From positions 553 through 6,362 of the forward strand of contig MHEO01000058.1 in assembly GCA_001803875.1 (NCBI GenBank): a DNA stretch of 5,810 bases, given 5' to 3'. The stretch is from Nitrospirae bacterium RIFCSPHIGHO2_01_FULL_66_17. GTDB taxonomy: Bacteria; Nitrospirota; Nitrospiria; 2-01-FULL-66-17. Position 1 is the first letter of the stretch. Every line of letters begins with the position of its first letter. The notes under the pieces are model-generated. The model searched no databases. It saw only the letters and a program-made list of their open reading frames with translations, and had not been told where the DNA came from. Position numbers and translations under genes: made by a program. Of the stretch, positions 3,767 to 5,810 are shown one piece after another.

Positions 3767-5810
3767 ATGACCACCGCAACGATTCCCCGGCACACCAACC
3801 GTCTCATCCACGAGACGAGCCCCTATCTCTTGCAGCACGCGCACAACCCGGTGGACTGGTATCCCTGGGGTGAGGAGGCCTTCGCCGCGGCGCGCGCCGA
3901 GAACAAGGCAATCCTCCTGTCCATCGGCTACTCGGCGTGTCACTGGTGCCACGTGATGGAGCGCGAGTCGTTCGAGGACGAAGCGATCGCCGCGCTCATG
4001 AACCGGCACTTCGTCAGCATCAAGGTCGACCGCGAGGAACGGCCGGATCTCGACCAGATTTATCAGTCGGCGTTTCAGGTCTTCAACCGGCGCGGCGGGG
4101 GCTGGCCGCTGACGATGTTTTTGACCCCCGACGGCAAGCCGTTCCACGCGGGCACCTATTTCCCGCCCGACGATCGACACGGGATGCCGGGGTTCCCGCG
4201 GGTCATCGAGACCGTGGCCACCGCCTACCGCGAGAAGGCCGCCGACCTCGCGCACACCGGAGAGCAGGCCGTCGCCATCCTAGACAAGATCGAAGCCGTC
4301 GAGCCGTCGGACGCGCCGCCGGGCCGCGAGGCGATTGCGTCGGCCGTGGAATCGCTCACGCGCTTTTTCGAGCCCCAGCACGGCGGGTTCGGCAGCGGCC
4401 CCAAGTTCCCCGGCACGATGGCGCTGGACCTCTTCGTGCGGCACGCGCGGGCGAGCGGCGATCGGGACACCCTGCGCCGCGCCGCGTTCACGCTGCGGAT
4501 GATGGCATCCGGTGGGATTTACGACCTGCTCGGCGGCGGCTTCCACCGCTACTCGGTCGACGGGCAGTGGCTCGTTCCCCACTTCGAGAAGATGCTCTAC
4601 GACAACGCCCTGCTCGTGCCGCTCGCGCTGGACCTGTTTCAGATCACCGGGGACGCCGACTTCGCTCGGGTGGCGCGCGAGACGGCGGACTATCTGCTGC
4701 GCGAGATGCGCCACCCCGAGGGAGGGTTTTACAGCACCCAGGACGCCGACAGCGAGGGGCACGAGGGCAAGTTCTTCGTGTGGACGCCGGAAGAGGTCCA
4801 GGCGGTGCTCGGCCCCGAGGACGCGGCGCTCGTCTGCCGCGCCTACGACGTGACGCCGCACGGCAACTTTGAGGGCAAGAACATTCTCCACGTCGTCCTC
4901 CGCGAGGACGCCCTGGCGGTCGAGTTTGGGCGACCGATCGCGGAGATCGGAGCCCGGCTCGCCGACGCCCGCCGCCGGCTGTTTCTCGCGCGCGAGAAGC
5001 GGATCAAACCATTTCGGGATGAGAAGATCCTCACCAGTTGGAACGGCCTGGCGATCGCCGCCTTGGCGCGCGCGGCGACGGTGCTGGACGAACCGCGGTA
5101 CGCCGAGGCCGCCGTGCAGGGCGTGGAATTTCTGGCGCGCGCGCTGCTAAAGGGCGGCCGCCTCTTGCGAACCTGGAAGGATGGCCAGGCCAAGCTCAAC
5201 GCCTACCTGGACGACTACGCGTTTCTGACCAACGCGCTGATCGACGTGTACGAAGCGACCGCCGACCCTCGCCACCTGCACTGGGCGACCGATCTGGCCG
5301 AGACCATCCTGGAACAGTATTGGGACGAGGGCGGGCGCGGATTCTTCTTGACCAGCCGGGATCACGAACCGCTGGTCACGCGTCCGGTCTCGGCCGTGGA
5401 TCAGTCGATCCCGTCCGGAGGGGCGGCGGCGACCCACGCTCTGCTGAGGCTCGCGGCCTACACCGGACGCGCGGCGTATCGCGAGCACGCCGAGCGCGCG
5501 CTGACGCTCTTCGGCAACGCCATGGCCGACAATCCGTTCGGGTACGCGTCGATGCTCTGCGCCCTCGATTGGTATTGCGAAGGGCCGGTGGAGATCGTCA
5601 TCATTGATTCCCGGGAAGACACGGCGACTCGCTCGCTCGCGCGGACCGCGCACGCGGTCTATCTCCCCAATCGAACCCTCACGATCGTCACGCCGGAGGA
5701 GTCCGGGTCGCCCGACGTCCCCGAAGCGGCCCGCGGCAAATCGATGCAGGACGGCAAGCCGACGGCCTACGTCTGTCGGGGCTTTACCTGTTCGGCCCCC
5801 GTGACCACGC
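3767..5810 (+). CDS. yyaL: YyaL/SSP411 (DUF255) thioredoxin-like plus (alpha/alpha)6-barrel protein, 3' end beyond window
   Basis: The frame stays open for 681 codons to the window edge with no stop, so this CDS is partial. Its relatives include B. subtilis YyaL and human SPATA20; their biochemical role is unsettled. The N-terminal thioredoxin-like domain has the family hallmark SPYLLQHAHNPVDWYPWG (18-35). It also has CHWCH at 58-62 with redox-type C58/C61, followed by VMERESFED (63-71), GGWP with P114 and GTYFP (129-133). The rest resembles a six-hairpin glycosidase-type barrel, with GGIYDLLGGGFHRYS (from 249), PHFEKMLYDNA (271-281), QDADSEG (325-331), SWNGL (424-428) and DDY (482-484). Residues C670 and C675 lie in the conserved C-terminal segment. 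Because relatives are of roughly this length, probably only a few to some tens of residues are missing. There is no signal peptide, so it is likely cytoplasmic. It follows mrp by 140 bases and probably has its own promoter. Confidence 0.93.
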   Translation, partial: MTTATIPRHTNRLIHETSPYLLQHAHNPVDWYPWGEEAFAAARAENKAILLSIGYSACHWCHVMERESFEDEAIAALMNRHFVSIKVDREERPDLDQIYQSAFQVFNRRGGGWPLTMFLTPDGKPFHAGTYFPPDDRHGMPGFPRVIETVATAYREKAADLAHTGEQAVAILDKIEAVEPSDAPPGREAIASAVESLTRFFEPQHGGFGSGPKFPGTMALDLFVRHARASGDRDTLRRAAFTLRMMASGGIYDLLGGGFHRYSVDGQWLVPHFEKMLYDNALLVPLALDLFQITGDADFARVARETADYLLREMRHPEGGFYSTQDADSEGHEGKFFVWTPEEVQAVLGPEDAALVCRAYDVTPHGNFEGKNILHVVLREDALAVEFGRPIAEIGARLADARRRLFLAREKRIKPFRDEKILTSWNGLAIAALARAATVLDEPRYAEAAVQGVEFLARALLKGGRLLRTWKDGQAKLNAYLDDYAFLTNALIDVYEATADPRHLHWATDLAETILEQYWDEGGRGFFLTSRDHEPLVTRPVSAVDQSIPSGGAAATHALLRLAAYTGRAAYREHAERALTLFGNAMADNPFGYASMLCALDWYCEGPVEIVIIDSREDTATRSLARTAHAVYLPNRTLTIVTPEESGSPDVPEAARGKSMQDGKPTAYVCRGFTCSAPVTT

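Noticed and set aside
3937..4872. Forward open frame of about 311 codons inside the yyaL-like gene
   Set aside because: It is an Arg/Ala/Gly-rich out-of-frame reading. The frame from 3767 contains all family motifs without a stop.

Overview
The window is a high-GC bacterial chromosomal segment with canonical sigma-70-type promoters: TTGACA/TATAAT in front of mrp, and TATAAT in front of the FG-GAP gene. The mix of a many-bladed FG-GAP/VCBS secreted protein, a single-receiver GGDEF response regulator, a short Mrp ATPase and a YyaL/DUF255 protein, with dispersed REP-like palindromes between genes, would suit an Acidobacteriota-, Myxococcota- or deltaproteobacterium-like lineage. No marker here fixes the phylum. 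There is no transposase, integrase, CRISPR array or plasmid or phage gene, so this reads as ordinary core chromosome with unusual intergenic DNA.

Layout. Bases 1-143 hold repeat-like DNA, including one diverged copy of a REP-like palindrome (94-128). On the minus strand, 144-1301 encodes an exported protein made of seven FG-GAP/VCBS repeats, probably a seven-bladed beta-propeller. Its promoter puts TATAAT only 7 nt before the ATG, which predicts a leaderless mRNA. Bases 1302-1487 are a divergent control region with a perfect 8-4-8 inverted repeat, a palindromic TTGCAA hexamer that can serve as the -35 box for both directions, and a second REP-like copy. tRNA-Ser(GCU) follows at 1488-1577. It is tightly bracketed by that second copy and a nearly identical third copy in opposite orientation (1602-1637). 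tRNA-Arg(ACG) lies at 1695-1771.

Forty-two bases later is a complete REC-GGDEF diguanylate cyclase (1814-2722, GTG start). It has an intact phospho-acceptor site, GGDEF motif and RxxD inhibitory site. It carries Asn instead of Asp at a guanine-recognition position, so its nucleotide specificity deserves a check. A near-perfect promoter then drives mrp/apbC (2808-3626), a P-loop iron-sulfur carrier ATPase without the usual N-terminal domain. Two strong hairpins fill the gap after mrp. From 3767 to the window edge runs an open frame of 681 codons for a YyaL/SSP411 (DUF255) protein, a thioredoxin-like domain followed by an (alpha/alpha)6-barrel. It is cut by the window end but nearly complete.

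The genes do not form one pathway: export, translation, second-messenger signalling, Fe-S assembly and a redox-type protein of unknown function lie side by side, each mostly with its own promoter. The points most worth a second look are the tRNA-Ser gene held between inverted repeats, the Asp-to-Asn change in the GGDEF domain, and the divergent promoter/operator region.
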